A stretch of DNA of 64,000 nt from Lineus longissimus (GCF_910592395.1 NC_088310.1:22585491-22649490); one strand, 5' to 3'; positions 12,885 to 27,232 are shown, numbered from the stretch's first letter. Notes: generated from the sequence alone by a model not told the origin. Numbers and translations are program-made.

Positions 12885-12906
12885 GTGACGTCATGCATGA
12901 CGTCAC
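12885..12906. promoter_or_regulatory. Perfect 22-bp palindrome containing two CRE octamers
   Basis: GTGACGTCATG is followed at once by its exact reverse complement. This places two TGACGTCA octamers (the CREB/ATF consensus) 12 bases apart, start to start. A further CGACGTCATTG half-similar site lies at about 12856. The neighbourhood (12.0-13.0 kb) is richer in GC and CpG than its surroundings, as expected of an animal promoter or enhancer. It is about 2.9 kb upstream of the 3-beta-HSD-like start codon, but a link is inference. Confidence 0.45.
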
Positions 12907-15900
12907 TAATTGAAACCAAAGGTTAGATAGATCATGCTAGACGGCGGGGTCCTCAGTGCAGTGTAGGCTATACCAAATCGAACTCCAGTATCAACGGAGT
13001 ATCTTGATCTCAACTTGGTCCACCTAAAGTTGCTCCTTTCCATGGTCCGTGTTTGTAACTCGGTCTGTGGTCAGCTGTGAGTCACTTTCCTGCCTCAGAC
13101 ATGGTATTGGACCCAATGACATCGTCACAACAAGAAGTCCTTTTTAGTTTCTGGTGGTAGGGGTCCACTAAATGGTTGATAATATAAGACATGAAGAAAT
13201 ACAGTATCCTTTGGATTAAAATGTTTGCCAAGTTGCACAGTGTCTTCGAAAATTGGCCTATATTTGGTTGTTTGTAGCAGTAGGATATATAGGGGGCGAA
13301 TACCCCCCCCCCCGCCCCCGGATCCATGCCTGCCCCGTTGCTCGAGAACTTCTTTTTTCGAGGTAACTGAGGACTTTAGATAAAGAACACCCAAGGAATG
13401 CAAAGGTCGTCACTAAGTGGAGAAAGCGACAGCAACAGGTACTCAGCCTGTTAGAACTCGTTTGTAAATTCTTTCAATGCATTCCTGGGTAACGGGTTTA
13501 CATGTATACCTTCTGATTTTAACGTGCATGCACTTCCATTATATATTTCGACTTGATGGAAGTTTCGCACATTCATTTCGAACTATATAATCGGCGTGCC
13601 CGTGGGCATTTCGTTCGAAAGTGGTGTAGAAAATAAATTTTATCCGTTCTCTGGAATGAAATGATATTTTAGAAGAATTTCGATAATTATATAAATTGTC
13701 GGATGATATTCCCTTAACTATGTGCGAGTCACATGTGGATTATTTCGTTGGATTTTGCTGTATCAGCGATAACGTCACCATCATTATTCGAATAGTAAGT
13801 ATAGACCGAAGTTTTATGCAATATTGTATTTTTTATACATTTTGTTAGCCCGTTACATGAACGGAAACCAATTGATAAACAGACCTCGTCAGCCCTGCTG
13901 ATTATCACATGGGTATGATCAACCAGCCATCAGTGTACTCTCAGGCTCCCGCAAAGAGTGATGGCCTGCAATGATGCATCAAGTCACCAAATTGGATCCG
14001 TTGGATTTCTATTCTGCCAGTAGCGGTTTAAGTGAAATCAAGTTGGCCTCCGTTGTCACCAGAGGTTCATCAGCAGGATATTATAGGATCCAGGCACAAG
14101 CCTGTCCCAAATTGTATATTTTCATGTCCTATTCCCTGTGTACGAAAGATGAACAGGAAATATATTTCCACGCAGCACCAACCCTGCGTCGGCTGCTGTC
14201 TTGGAACATTGGCATTCCGCTACGTTACGATGTCATCAGCCTTATAACGCTTACGACGAAAAATTGCTCCAGTGGGGCGATTTTTCGTGCTGAATACATA
14301 ACAAGTGGTGATACTGAGTCAAGGAAGTAAGGTGGTTTTAAAATTCACCTCATACAAGGGCGTCGTTTCCCCATTAATCTCTGTTATTGCATTATCACGG
14401 GGTATAGTGTGCTGGAGAAGTAGTGATAGCATCGTTGACACATTATGGTCGCCGTAGTATACTGAGAATAGTGTAACACGGTCATGTGGTGGTGGCCAAG
14501 TATGTATGCCCTAGATTTTATTTGGAAATTGGGCGATTGGCGATACCTCTGGCCCTCTACGACGTTTATGAGGCGCAAGTGGATAGATTTGGTATCAGCT
14601 GATGACTGCTTGACGGTGATTTAAGTCATGGCGTCGATTATGCATAAAATCATGGAAGATTCGACAACATGCGATGATATTGTTATTTGATCATTGTTTG
14701 TGTCTAGCAGTGGGTGAATTACCAACTGATGAAAACGATGGATTAACTTTGGACTATGTTGTAAGTCTACAACAGGTATGGGAACGTATATACTGGGTCT
14801 AAAACATCTCAGTTGGTGAATTTGGCTATTAAGGGACTGTTCTGATGGGAGTATGAAAATTGACCACTTGTTAGTGCCCTGTAGTAAACTGATCGCGGTA
14901 TTATCATTTTTTTTAGGCAGGAATGGTCTAAAAAATGTTTAATTTCATGGATAAAGAGATTAAACTAAATCGGATAAACCTTTTCACATGAAATGGATAA
15001 AATTCCGAAGTGAGGTACAAGCTGTAAATGTAATGAAGCTTCGTTCACTAAATTCTGCCACGATTGTGCTAAACTGCGAGTAATCGGTGACTGGATTTCA
15101 CATCTTGCGTGTTAGTATATATTTGGTGCGTTGCGACAGCAATGGTTGAGAGTGATTTAGTAAAACATCGTTCCATGCTATCCAAGGGAGAAAGGTTCCT
15201 TCGCCAAAAGAATGCGATCAACACGTTGGCAGTCGCGGAATGTTACAACCTCCCGTTGTTAAGCACTAGGAAATGATGATACAGGCAGGTAAGAAAATTA
15301 GTAGAATAATGGAAATAACGAAGTGTTTTCTTTCTCCACAACTAAAAAATATTTAACTTGTTTGACGTTAAGAGCGGTGTACTAAACCTGTCCAGTCGTA
15401 TGCATGTAGAGAGTGTCCCAGGGTTTCCCCCTGAACATTCGCCGAGTGTTCAGAATTATATATACACGTATACTGCAACATTTGTTCCCGCGTTGTTTCA
15501 ATGGATATACTGGATATAGACCAGCTTGATGCTAAGTCTTCGAGATGAGTACTCGTGTATTCTCGTGGCGCAGAAATCCTATAGAGTTATTTCGTAGTAC
15601 GTTTTGAAGGTGTAAAGAGTAGCACTGCAGAAATCTGAAGAAAAACGTAAAGTGCTTGGCATTCCTATGTAGGAGTCTAGTACATGTATTCCCACTAATT
15701 AACTGTAGCAAGTTGCTCCAATGATGGGAAAATAATTTGGTTGCACTCAGTGTCACCAATACTGACCGTCGAAAGATAGGATAACGACGCAGTATTACCA
15801 AAAAAACTTGTTCGGGAGCCTGTGTTTGTCTGCCTTCTGGTATACCGCTAAGGTCAAACCATTCGAACTAAGTAACCGACATATCGCTGTTGCCAGTTTA

Positions 15901-18900
15901 ACAGGTGTGCCCTTCATAAGTGGATACAGGAAACCCATTCACTTACCTTCGAAAGAAAAACCGAAATAGGTATTATGATAATGCAATCCACGATATACTT
16001 AATATTTAAGCCAAGAACTATAAAGATTCTTTTAGGACGATAATGCTTTGAAATATAAAATTTCGAGAAAAGGTAGTTTTAAATAGTGGGCCATTGGGAC
16101 TGTGCTGTCAAAGTAATGGTAGCCGGTCCGAATAGTGCCTTTTTGTGATGGGCTGAAGTAATCACTTGCATATCAGCAAAACTCAATGATTGTCTTACTT
16201 AATCCTGATATCAGCTTTGGGGCATGTTGCTTCTTCGAGCTGGATCCTACAGGCAGTGCGACTAAAGCATTCTAGATGGCGATGAAGACGTTCGCCTCGT
16301 AACCACGTGTATTCGTTAAATGAAAGGGTAAAGCATCCTGAGTTAACTTGGATCGTTCCTTTTTAAATATTAGTGGAGTTTCTCGAGGCTTCCGCTGGGA
16401 CATTCTGAGCACTAAAAAACGTCTTTTTAAAATTAGTGTATTTTTGTCCTATCGGAGTGCTATCCTGTCACTCGGCTACCCTTCAATTGATCATCAATAT
16501 TTTTACCCTTTTTTGCTTAAAATACATTGTTTCGAAGTTAAATTTCCCCCATACCCGGGTCACGGGTTCGACTCACCATGAATCCACTAGTTCTTCCTTT
16601 AAATCACAGCGAGGAGGTGAACAAAAAGTCATGTATGATAGATAAGTAACCCATCTGAGTTGAGATGTGCATAACCGATATTTTCAAAAATAAACCCGAG
16701 GGTATAGAGACGATTACAATAGCACAAACAATGTGTAAAGTATAGGAACTAGGCCTAGCAATTCAAATCGATACTAGATACTGATATAGAGTATGTAAAA
16801 TAGATATGTCAGAGGGATGATGAAATGATCACTTGGTTGTTGATGGGATTATTCTTTAAACTACGGTAAGGACTGAATACTTATTTTCACGTCATACCTA
16901 AGTTGTCATGTTCGCCATTAAAAACACCATTGGTCATGTAGGTTAGTCTAATTGCATCCAATGAGATATATTCCGAATCAGGGTCGGTCATGTCGGTGTC
17001 CACAACAACATCCTGACATTTGTGTCATGCAGTTTCGACGAATTCCTACCATATTGTATAGACGTGCAAGCTATGGTTATAATGTCACACCTGTGTGTTA
17101 TTGAAGGAAAAAGGAGTAAAGTACCTCTGGGTACCGAAACATTTTAGCTAGTACGATAACAGCGCATTGAACGCGAATGAAGATGGTGCACTCGAATGGA
17201 ATGCGACGCATGTGAGACCAGAGATTAATTGTGGTTGGTGGTGTACATGTCACCAGTTTTGGTATTTTTCGTATCATTTCAATCCGTAATATATCATTGT
17301 GCTTAGTACATTCGTTTTTTCAGCCATTACAAAACCACCGTAGGCCTATAGACCGTTCTTAAGTGCCAAAATTTGACGCTTATAATAGCAGCACTAGCCT
17401 AAAGGATGTACACTTTCTGCGCAGTGAATCTTTCAGACTGTTCCCGAGTTTTCTATGATATCATACTTATATTCGGTTTTAATCAGAGAAGGTCAGATAT
17501 ACCCAAAAGTGTTATAGAGCTTAATATTTAATCAGAAGGAATTCGACTGCGAAGACGCTACGGAAATCAGTTGAATAATTATTGCTCGAGTTTGACCACA
17601 CCAGTGCACCAGAATCCGTACCTAGGTATTTTCCAACTCGCTGCCATCGTTCGGTAGAGAAGTCAGGTAGAGAAGTGGAAATCCATCTAGCACCTGTAAG
17701 ATTTGATACCCCTGTTTGTTTTCTAATGTTTGTTTGTCTGACTTGTTTATGGCTTTTAATGCAGTGCCATTAGTATTAGAAAATTCGAACCATCAGTTGG
17801 AAAGAATTGGCCTACCCCTGCTGATAATGCTTGGAAGATGTTTGATTCAGGCAAGCCCCGTGAGGAATTCCTCCGGGAAGTTTTGCAGGTGTAACTCCCT
17901 TAGAATGAGGTTTATTTACGGCCGAGTTGCAAAGTCTACGTTTGTGCGATCCCTGGGCTGATGGTCAACGTTTGAAACAAGATCTTCTTGTAGAATTGAC
18001 TTTTGGTGACGGTAACAAAAGCCCATAATCACTCATAATGAAAAGCATTTACAACCCATTCATTTAAATGCAAGTCACGGAATGTTGTCATTGGTCTTAG
18101 TTAGTTCAACTGCTTCTTTCCGGGTTCCTCATGTTCCAGAATATTCGTTGTCAAATGAAGAATGTGTGAGTGTTTAGTAACAGTCCGTGTAAAACTAAGT
18201 AGCGCGTTTCTTAAGTTTGTTGGTGTCAGTGCGGTAGGCTACACATATATACATTTAATTTGATTTGAAAAAGTATCTTTTAGTTCATTACGAAAGCATC
18301 ATTCAACAGAATCTGAAAGCTAGGGAGCCCTAATCGTGTAGGGTGTTATTGCTTTGTACTTGTCAGCATTAACAACTAGATCTGACTAATATGACCGACT
18401 AATGTACACTGGGAGCTTTGTTGCTCCTTACTCTAAATCCTCCCAAGTCGTCAGTTGATTGCGATAGTAAAACTGACAGAGCAGAACATCTATCTTCTTC
18501 AACTTAGTTAATAGCCTGATAAGATATTTCGTCGGAGAGGGGTTCGTGGGCAGGTCAGCAAACAATTTTAAAGTTTTAAAGTCTTAGAGTAGTTCAATAA
18601 CTGCGCTGTATAAATATATTGGTTATAGACATTTGACTTCAATACGCCGCTGAAAACATACCTAATCGTCCACTTCATTTGAGATTTAGCGTCCCCTATC
18701 GATAACATAATCACAAATCTACCCGGTAGAGACGTGACTGTAACCTTTATCAAGTTGAAAAAAACTGACTGTATTTTCTAGTATGGCCCGTTGAAATTGA
18801 ACACTATCAAAACGTTTTAAAAACCAAACAATGTGTGGCCGAAATTCTTTAATGCACATTTTAAGTCCCATCTGGACGAGCACTTGAAAACTTTAGGTTG

Positions 18901-21229
18901 GGCATCCAACAGATTGCTCGGACTTCTGTCGTACTTGGTTGCAATAGCTCATCTCCAAGGACCAGTAAATTCATACTTGTGGACCCTTGGGCAGAGATAA
19001 GATCTCCGTATCTTCATTTGGGATGTTAGGATCATTCGGCCATATCCACTAAGTGGTCCCGAGTGGCTTGTTCTAGTATCTATCATCGTTATCTGTGATC
19101 TAAATTCTTCGAAGTTGTTACAGAGTTCAGGAACTTTACATAAAACCTGTTAATCTAGTGTTAACCGTGTAGCACACGCACAACTAAATCAACTGCTAGG
19201 CAACTCATTAATTTCAACTCGATAACACCAGACATCTTCTTTTTTTCTTTCATTTCTTCTTCTTTTTCACTCAGTGCTTTCCACGGCGATTAGTTACTTA
19301 ATCAGTCGTTGCCAGTGATTCATTGAGGTTCCTCAGTAGCCTCTGTGGCAGATGTAACGCGCTGTATTATCGAAGTCATTTCGGGAGACAATAGCAATCG
19401 AATCAAGATAGTCGCAACACCGCACGCGTTGATGGCCAATTTTTCAAGTCGGCGAACCCAAACTGCCTGTGGATAACCGTGTACATGACAGGATACGAAA
19501 CACCGCGGTTCGTTCTAAACGTTGGAAAGGTCTTCATCGATTTTTTACCAATAACTATGGAATTTAATCGAAAGCATCTTTGGTCTCTTTGCTCAAATAT
19601 GAATAACTTAACAACAAATCGCCTTTTGACATTAAATCAATGGTTTCCAATAAACAATAGTCAGTCAGATAACCGATAAAATGTATCTCCCGTTCACTCG
19701 AGCCGTCAATTCTCTAGGCAACGATTCGTCAAAGATTGGTTAATGATTCGGTATCGTAGTACCATCGACAGGCCCTTCGAACTGAGTGAGCACATCCATC
19801 AAGGACCAAGCAATTTTACTTACTTAGCCGCCTCTAGCTAAACCCAATTCTCTGTAGTATTCACCCTCTTTGATATGACGACGTTTTATTGATATATTTT
19901 ATTGGTAACTTTTATTGACAAATCTACTGACCCAAGGACATTGAACTTAAACCTTCTGTTCTGGTGCTGTGTGAGAATGCTAAATGAAGATATGGCCGCT
20001 CGTTATGTTTTGCAACCGCTGTCGATAAGATATTTGAACAGCCATACCGTGAAATGTCGTTTTATGTGAAACAATCTCAATAGAGCATGATGCTTCGTAC
20101 CTTCCACAACCTCATCTACACATAATGCTGGCATGTTCTTCGCTGCATTTCTTCGTGCGGTGAAGCAACATAGATAGGCGTGGCATGGGTGCTACAAAGG
20201 ACACATCGGCCAAATTAACCAGTGATCAAACCCGTCGAATTGCTTGCATATCGAAGCATTCACATATCCAATACCATAATGGTAAAGGAGGTAAAGTCAC
20301 AAAGACCACATTAAAGAAATTGCTTTTGTTTGTCTGTCAGTATATCCGATGATTCATGCAGGATTGAAATATCTAGCTTTCCTGAAGGCAGCCTTCTCCG
20401 GAAAAACTGTGTATGTTCGATAACAGAATAAGATAGCATCAACATCAAAGGCAAATGTATGAGAAACACTGTTCTAAAACTTCTGTTATTATTCACTGCG
20501 GTATAGCTGTCTTGCGCGCATGTGCATTGGTCTTGGTGAGTCATGTGATTATTCGGTATCAATGGTTGGTTACCGAAGTTTGCTATAGAAAGTATCTGAC
20601 AGGTGGTGTTCAGACAGTTGTGTTGCAAATGTACGAACAAGTCACAACGTTCCACAATAATTTTGCTAATAAGAGTTGTTTTTGCTGTACTGTGGGCGTT
20701 TCCCTCATATATTTCACCGCATTGTTGATGAGCCTTTCATAGTTTGAAACATATTCCTGTCGTTCATACCTACCGAAAACATCGATAATGTGCATAGCAC
20801 AGGATCAGATGTCGTTCAAACTGCATTTAACACGGAAACTTGATAAATCTGACTTCTGATACAAAATATAGCTCATGTATGCAATACAAAAAGCAAATCT
20901 CTACCTCGATTTTTGTTATTCTTTTATAATGAACACTTTTGCCTCCAATGACTAATCTTGCTAAATCTTTACTCGACACGACCTTTTAAAAGAACTGAAG
21001 ACGGTATCTACAATGTTGGTCTTTGATGAGAGCTCAGTCATAAAAACGCTATTGACAAAACGTTTAATCCTGATAAACGCTAATCTGCAGCCCATTGATA
21101 TAACGGCAAAAATATCTCATTTCTCATTTCTTACTTTTCTGAGTGATTAAGGGAAGTTGATTTAGCAACTTTGTGTTTGGCTACAAGTCAGATTTTTCTT
21201 TACCAAGGGTACACCAGATGTCTTTGAAC
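12907..21229. other. No gene recognised
   Basis: Apart from the poly-C tract, I see only AT-rich unique sequence. ORFs are no longer than about 120 codons, as chance predicts, and none has a recognisable domain or a consistent chain of splice sites. A good minus-strand donor (TTTCGAAG|GTAAGTG) near 15954 could belong to a distant untranslated exon, but stands alone. Confidence 0.4.
13303..13319. repeat. Poly-C tract
   Basis: A run of eleven C, one G and five C. Simple homopolymer sequence; likely length-variable. Confidence 0.8.
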
Positions 21230-21257
21230 GTACCACGTTCATTAATGAACGTGGTAC
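21230..21257. repeat. Perfect 28-bp spacer-free palindrome
   Basis: The 14-base arm GTACCACGTTCATT is followed directly by its exact reverse complement, with no mismatch and no loop. The flanking bases (c at 21229, a at 21258) do not extend it. It sits in otherwise featureless DNA. Confidence 0.95.
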
Positions 21258-24200
21258 AATCGGCTGGTGTCCCTGCTTGGAATCGGTGCCTTTTGCTGTA
21301 TAAAGTATCAATCTGTTGTGTAGGATTAGTTAAGAAAGTCACCAACAAGCTCCAAATGAAACTTCTAACATCAAAAAAGATTCCCACCTTCAGCTTCACA
21401 CACAAATCTCTTGCGATCGCAGACGCCCTGATGCTTCCTTGCCACTGCTAAAGTAGGATTTTTGGGCTTTGTAAAGCAGGATACATCACCCGTGGAGTCT
21501 TCGCCAAACTGCAGCTTCCCTGGCAAGTTTACAAGTTGAAAGCCAAGTCGCCTTATCTCTAGAACATGGGTTTCGGAATTGCCTGGTCCGGTTCGAGTAG
21601 CGGTGAGCGATAACCAATACTTGTACTGAGGAACCTCCAGGTTTGCACCTTATCACTGAAGGTATCATTGATGATGGGTATATACGTCCAAACGCATAAA
21701 TATTCAATTTAGCTCGGTTTGCATTTTCAAAATGAAAAGTTACTGGGAAAAGGCACACTGTAAGGTCACAGACCGTTACTGTTTCCCAAATGATAACAGA
21801 ACACAGGGCAGACGGATAATCGAATCGACCATTCAATCACCACTTAAGATGAGCTGAAGGAGCATAACATGATTAAGTCAAAGAGTGTGTTATTGACGGA
21901 CCCTGAGCTGATGCATCCTTGTGTCAACGCTGCAGGCAAGTGGCGGGATGTGGTGTGAGCAATCACTTGCCTCATGTCCTAAGTACATACATGTACAGAC
22001 CGTTGCAGCGGTGCACAACCAGCCGTTGCTTGGTAAGGTGCGCCGTGAGTAACTTCAGCACCTCCCTTGCCAAATTGACACAGGGGCGTCTTAATTATTG
22101 GGAAACTAGAGCCCAATTAGCACATTATAAGGAAGCTGATGCAGTTTCACCTTGTGTCAACGGTGTTGCATACTTTTGGATACTGGATCAACATTTTGCG
22201 CGCATTCCAGTATTTTCTTGGTGGCGGTGCAAAGTTCGTAAGATACATGTAGGACGGAATTGATTAGCATAATTCAACTGGTGGAGTCGAGGCTAAACAA
22301 GAATAATGCTTTGCTCTAGTCACTTCCTTGATCATTATCATTAACTGTAGCTTTCATAATCTAAATCGATGCTCTTAAAATCCGAAGATGAGCAATGTCG
22401 GTTACATCGCGCCGCAAACCCGATTAACGGCGGGTCGGGAACCATTAATTACTCCCGCTTAATTACTTATTAAGTACCCTTCCCAGAAGCGGATTTTCAT
22501 CAAAATGCTCAATTGGCGTCGGCGGTCATCAGTTTGTACTAAACTATTGAATCATGATGATGCTGGGTGTCAGGATTCGTTTGTTGGATGTGACTGATGT
22601 TATCCATCAAATATCAATGCAGGAAGCAGCAAACATGCAGCCAGTCATGGCAATCACGGTGGTGTAACTGCATCTTAAGAAGTAGATAGTGTCAGTTCTT
22701 CGCTACCAACAAAAATAATTTATACTTGCTGTCATGTACATGTATTATGTGTGGCCATTCAAATAATATACCGCCGGTTCCGGTAAAAAAATGGCGAGAT
22801 CCAAAGCGTGAAATGCAAAATGGATTTTATAGAGATAAGGGTGTTGCGCAGCATCTGCTTGAGCGGAGTGGTATATGGATCTATTAGGGTAAAGATACAA
22901 GGGTAGGGAATGCGAGCAATTTCAGGAAGGGAACATCTTGAACCGGAAACCACTTATCTATGAGTCATCTGCGCGAAGTGTCAGCGGTCATTATACAATT
23001 ATGGTAAAGATGGTCTAAAAGCACGTCTCCACACTCAAATCAGACCTCCTAATTAAATTCACGTTTTCTTACAATGATTCAATTATATCTTCAAGGAGAG
23101 ATTTATCTCATATTATTGATATTGAAATCTGATGAAGTATCTTTGAGTAAAGTTCATTTTAGCATGCACTTCTGTCGCTTATCTTACTTCTCGGAGTCGC
23201 ACCTTCTATCGGCTTTTTCATAATACATTGTGCTGGATGTGTTATAAACTATGTCACCTGAGGTTGATGGCATTATCCCGCTGCAAATATTTGTCGAACT
23301 GAAGAAATCTTAATCGATTTTGGAATCATTTTGAAAACGGAATTCTAAAACACTAAGAATTAAGAGACACTTTCCCTATCAATGAGAGAGACACGCATAT
23401 TTTGTTGGCTGAGAGATTCAAAGGAAGTGTCCATGCATATAAGTAAAATGCTGCAGCAATGGTTTAAATATTTTACAGCTGTTGTCCCTTCTTTGAAATT
23501 TCTTCGAAACTTCTTCAATACAGACAAGTGACAGGAATATAATTCAAAGAAAGTAGTGTCCCCATCCTGCGACAGTTCCGTTTTAAACTTATTCTCCTCT
23601 TTTCCATCTTTCATTGCATTTCTTCTGATCTATACTCTTTACTATATGGACCGCAATTCTTCTACTGGAAACATTAAAAACCAACTATACTTTATCCAAT
23701 CCTGACATGTTCTCAGAAGAATGAAATTGACAAACAAAAAAGCATCGACGTTATTGATGTCCTGTCAAAGTGGATCACTTAGTTCTAGTCAATTTAAAGT
23801 TCCACTTCACTGGATCTATAGCTTGGCGATGACGTCCTCTGGGAAGGACGATTGGATCTCCTTTTACGAAGTTATTCTCGACCCTGCAAATCAAAAGGAT
23901 ACATTTTTAATAAGTATGTTCGTTGTGTAGATACAAGATATGCATTCTTTGGTGGGAAGATGGTGGACAAGCATGGCTTTCCTCCATGTGGGTCAAGAAA
24001 TATTCCCCATGCAGCTTGCTGTCGACATCTCCATTTAAAAAAAAGTAGACTCGATTAGAGGCGAGTAGAGACGGATCTGCACGTGGATGTGCATTGCTGC
24101 TTTCCGCCTTATCCTATCAGAAATCACCATCTGTATAAGGCGGCTGCTGTGATCAAACTACAGACAATGCTCCTTCGCTCTACCTAGAAATTTGAATCAC

Positions 24201-26420
24201 ATCTTCACTGTGATAAATGTGTGTGTCGAGCCACAAAAGGTTGGCCTGAGCAGTTTCTGCTGAGGTCCACACTACTCCATATATAGATTACACTCTCCTG
24301 TAATTTTCATCACTCGTGTTCATCCTCATCAATTGCTGCGTTGTACCCATTGAATTTCTTCCAGAGCTTTTTGCCAAATTAATCCTGTCATAGACCAAAT
24401 GAATGCTTAATTCATTTTCTCTACGTTGTATCATACAAGTGAATGCTTCGTCGCATTGCATGTGTCATTCTTTCCGTGGGAGATGCATGCACGAGGTGCG
24501 TTTTAAACACGCGTGGCTGATATGCACTTTTCAATTCAAGAGTCAGAGGCTTGTCGTTGCTGCAGGGATGCTCTCGCTCAGCAGTAAGGCTCGCGGCAAC
24601 GATAGCCTCTCCACAACATCGCTCTTGCAGCTGCTTTGGATCGAGCATCGAGATGCGCACAGCGCGCACGGAACTGTCCCGCAGCAAATAAATGAGCAGC
24701 GTTTAAATGAGCAGCGTTGGTTGGGTGGTATGCAGCACGAAGTAGACGATAGAGTCATTTGTCGTCTACAGAATTGGTAGGGGTGTCCTTCTGGCCGACT
24801 GATGTCACCCTAGCTCAAGGATAACATATTAATGAAAAATACGGGGTGGGCAGAATTAGATTTTCATTTTCGTAACAAGGTGAGATGGTTGTAATGTCAT
24901 CAATTCTCTTACTCATTTCGAACCACTGGGATGCGATGTGCATGGTTGTGATTTACTACGGAGTTGGATGAATTAAGTTTGGATTGAGTTAACGATTGAC
25001 AAGTTGTTGATTGATTCTGGAATTACATGTAGTAACCTAAAAACTGCTTCTGTTTGGAAGTTCTTCTTAATTTGAAGGATACACACTCAGGGAACTATAC
25101 ATTTGGAATAGAATTTCAAGAAATGTGAAGGTAGGCTCTTATTGTACATAATATGATTGTGATATCTTTTTATGTAGCAAAAAATTAACAGATGACAAGT
25201 AAGAGCCGAAGTTGTAAACGCACCTTATAAGCATTAGCATGTTTTGCTAACACTGTTAGAAATGCACGTCATCAAATACAAGTAATACACTAGTATATCA
25301 CTGTCAGCACGCTTTCTGTAGTGTAAAATTTGTTCATAAAATATGCATACCGCAAATGAAACTTTTTCAAGCTGCTCTTTTTTTTAACACCATTGAACAC
25401 AACTTTGATAGAATGTGTCGATGTCGAGAATATCGAGTATATACTTGGATAAGTATACCTTTTGATACCGTATTGATTAGAAATAATTACTCAGAGATGT
25501 TGCATTAGTTGACATTAGTTGACATGCCTGGATGCATGTTAGTGTATCGCCTACGCATTGAAGCATTCTCTTCTCGAGTAGATCGCCGATACCTTTGTTG
25601 TATGCTTTTTCTTAAAATCTTTCCGTGACCAAATCAATTTCTGGATGAACTTTTTGACATCAATATATCAGTCGATAATGTACCGAGTTCACTACTTTGA
25701 AAATTGGTGTTTGAATGTATTAACTGATGGCCTTCGAATTGAGTTCCGTGTTTCTAGGACCCCATTAGCAACGCTTTCTTTTCGTTGGGACGCATTTGCT
25801 GTCGCGGTCTGATCGGTTTGGAAATGTGAAAACAAGGTATGGCGTCGGACCATATCGGTGTAAAATTCTTGATCGATGCTATCAAAGCAGGTTCTAGTAG
25901 AAACAATCGAAGCGCATGCAAAAGGGCGGAGCAATCGCATATACGCTGGGCGCCACTCTAAACAACCGGAATTTGAACTTGGTCTTGGTCTTTTTCAAAG
26001 ATTATTTATGATGATGGTTATGATATTTTATTGAAACTGATTTCACACGCGAAGCTTTCCGTTACATGCCTTTCTATTGCATGTTATAAGTCGGTTCATC
26101 TCTATCGTCATCTTTTTCATCGCCAGATTCGACCGTATTTCCCCATTACATGGTAACCATTTACTTATCAATTAAGACAGAAATATTACCTGTATGCTTC
26201 AGATGGTTATTGATGTGACGTGTTGTTACGGTTCGTTAGATTAGTATTGCAGTGTTCCTCTGACCGTGATGAATAAGAGACTGCCGATTGTTTTGCTAGC
26301 AGGTCCTAGCCGTTGACACGCTGTGTTTGCATCTTTATACTGTGCCATCATCAGCGTGACCGGGATCTTACATTGTACTTTTTAAAGAAGTGCAAGGCCA
26401 AGGTCGTAGCATGTGACAAA
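21258..26420. other. No gene recognised
   Basis: AT-rich unique sequence with short overlapping ORFs on both strands (longest about 125 codons at 24403-24780, with open frames also on the opposite strand). No domain, tRNA, rRNA or repeat array was recognised. Confidence 0.4.
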
Positions 26421-26532
26421 ATGCTTCAGCGATTACCGTCAGCGATTTTGGCCCTCTTATCAGTGTTGATCCTTTCAACTAGATGCCAAGCGCTGGGTAC
26501 GGGGTGGTGGTGTTACCGGGGGCCTTGTAATG
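26421..26532 (+). CDS. Weak candidate: signal-peptide exon of a small secreted protein
   Basis: From the ATG at 26421 (context ACAAAATGC) the frame reads MLQRLPSAILALLSVLILST, then RCQALGTGWWCYRGPCNG. This has a basic n-region, a leucine-rich core, a plausible cleavage after CQA, and a mature part with two cysteines. A possible but imperfect donor (AATG|GTAATT) lies at 26533; without splicing, the frame stops at 26538. Signal-peptide-like ORFs arise by chance in AT-rich DNA, no downstream exon was identified, and no neuropeptide family is recognised. It may be nothing. Confidence 0.22.
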
Positions 26533-27065
26533 GTAATTAGAGAGGAAACCATTCGGGACCGGTGATTCTTGGTCGTCATAGCGGGGTGGTCGCCGACCGG
26601 GGTTCCACTGTACTTGTATAACCTCCATTTCTGAAGAGATGAATGGCCAGTTTCGGAGCAAGGAATGATGACGTCTATCAGAGTAAATCTGTATGAATGA
26701 AGGCCCAAGTCACCTAAAGATTGCCTGTAGTGATAATTCGATGCTGAAGTCTCAAGGCACCACTTCACTAAAAGAAGCAAGTCACACGTCCCTGAATCCT
26801 GGCTGATGACTCTTGATTGTGTTCGATGTAAGAGCCACAACTGAATGTGTTCTTTCACATTGTTTGGGATGATTAATGTCTTTTTTATGATCATACTCCG
26901 CTCTAATGGCATCAGGAAATTATTTCCTCGTCAAGGAAGTAATCTCACCTTAAGTAGCAACCTGATGAAACCAAAGTCAATTGTGTGCACAAGGCTAGCG
27001 TGGTTTATGGGAGGTGGGGAAAGTAATCAATTTCAATTGAAGAAGCACCGGTAAACAGGATCAAA

Positions 27066-27232
27066 ATGAAAAAAAATACCATGAGCTTATTACGCATGAC
27101 CGTATCACACAAGTCACGGGTGTGGTTATCTTCTTCTTTTATATATTCCATCTTAACCCTCAATGTGTTGACATTAATCAGCTTCCAGTCAGTATGGGCG
27201 GAGGCTACGGAGGCAGTACCGCTGGAAGTTCG
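27066..27232 (+). CDS. Weak candidate: second signal-peptide-like exon
   Basis: The frame starts MKKNTMSLLRMTVSHKSRVW and continues into a hydrophobic stretch (FIYSILTLNVLTLISF) followed by QSVWAEATEAVPLEV, with likely cleavage after VWA. It reaches a good donor GTTCG|GTATGAGA at 27233 in phase 2. The context before the ATG (GATCAAAATG) is favourable. The opposite strand also reads as a hydrophobic peptide here (MRNKLMVFFFILILFTG, ending in a stop near 27005), which halves the weight of either. No partner exon was found. Confidence 0.22.

Noticed and set aside
26475-26912. 145-codon minus-strand ORF
   Set aside because: Chance length, no recognisable motif, and it overlaps another weak candidate on the other strand.
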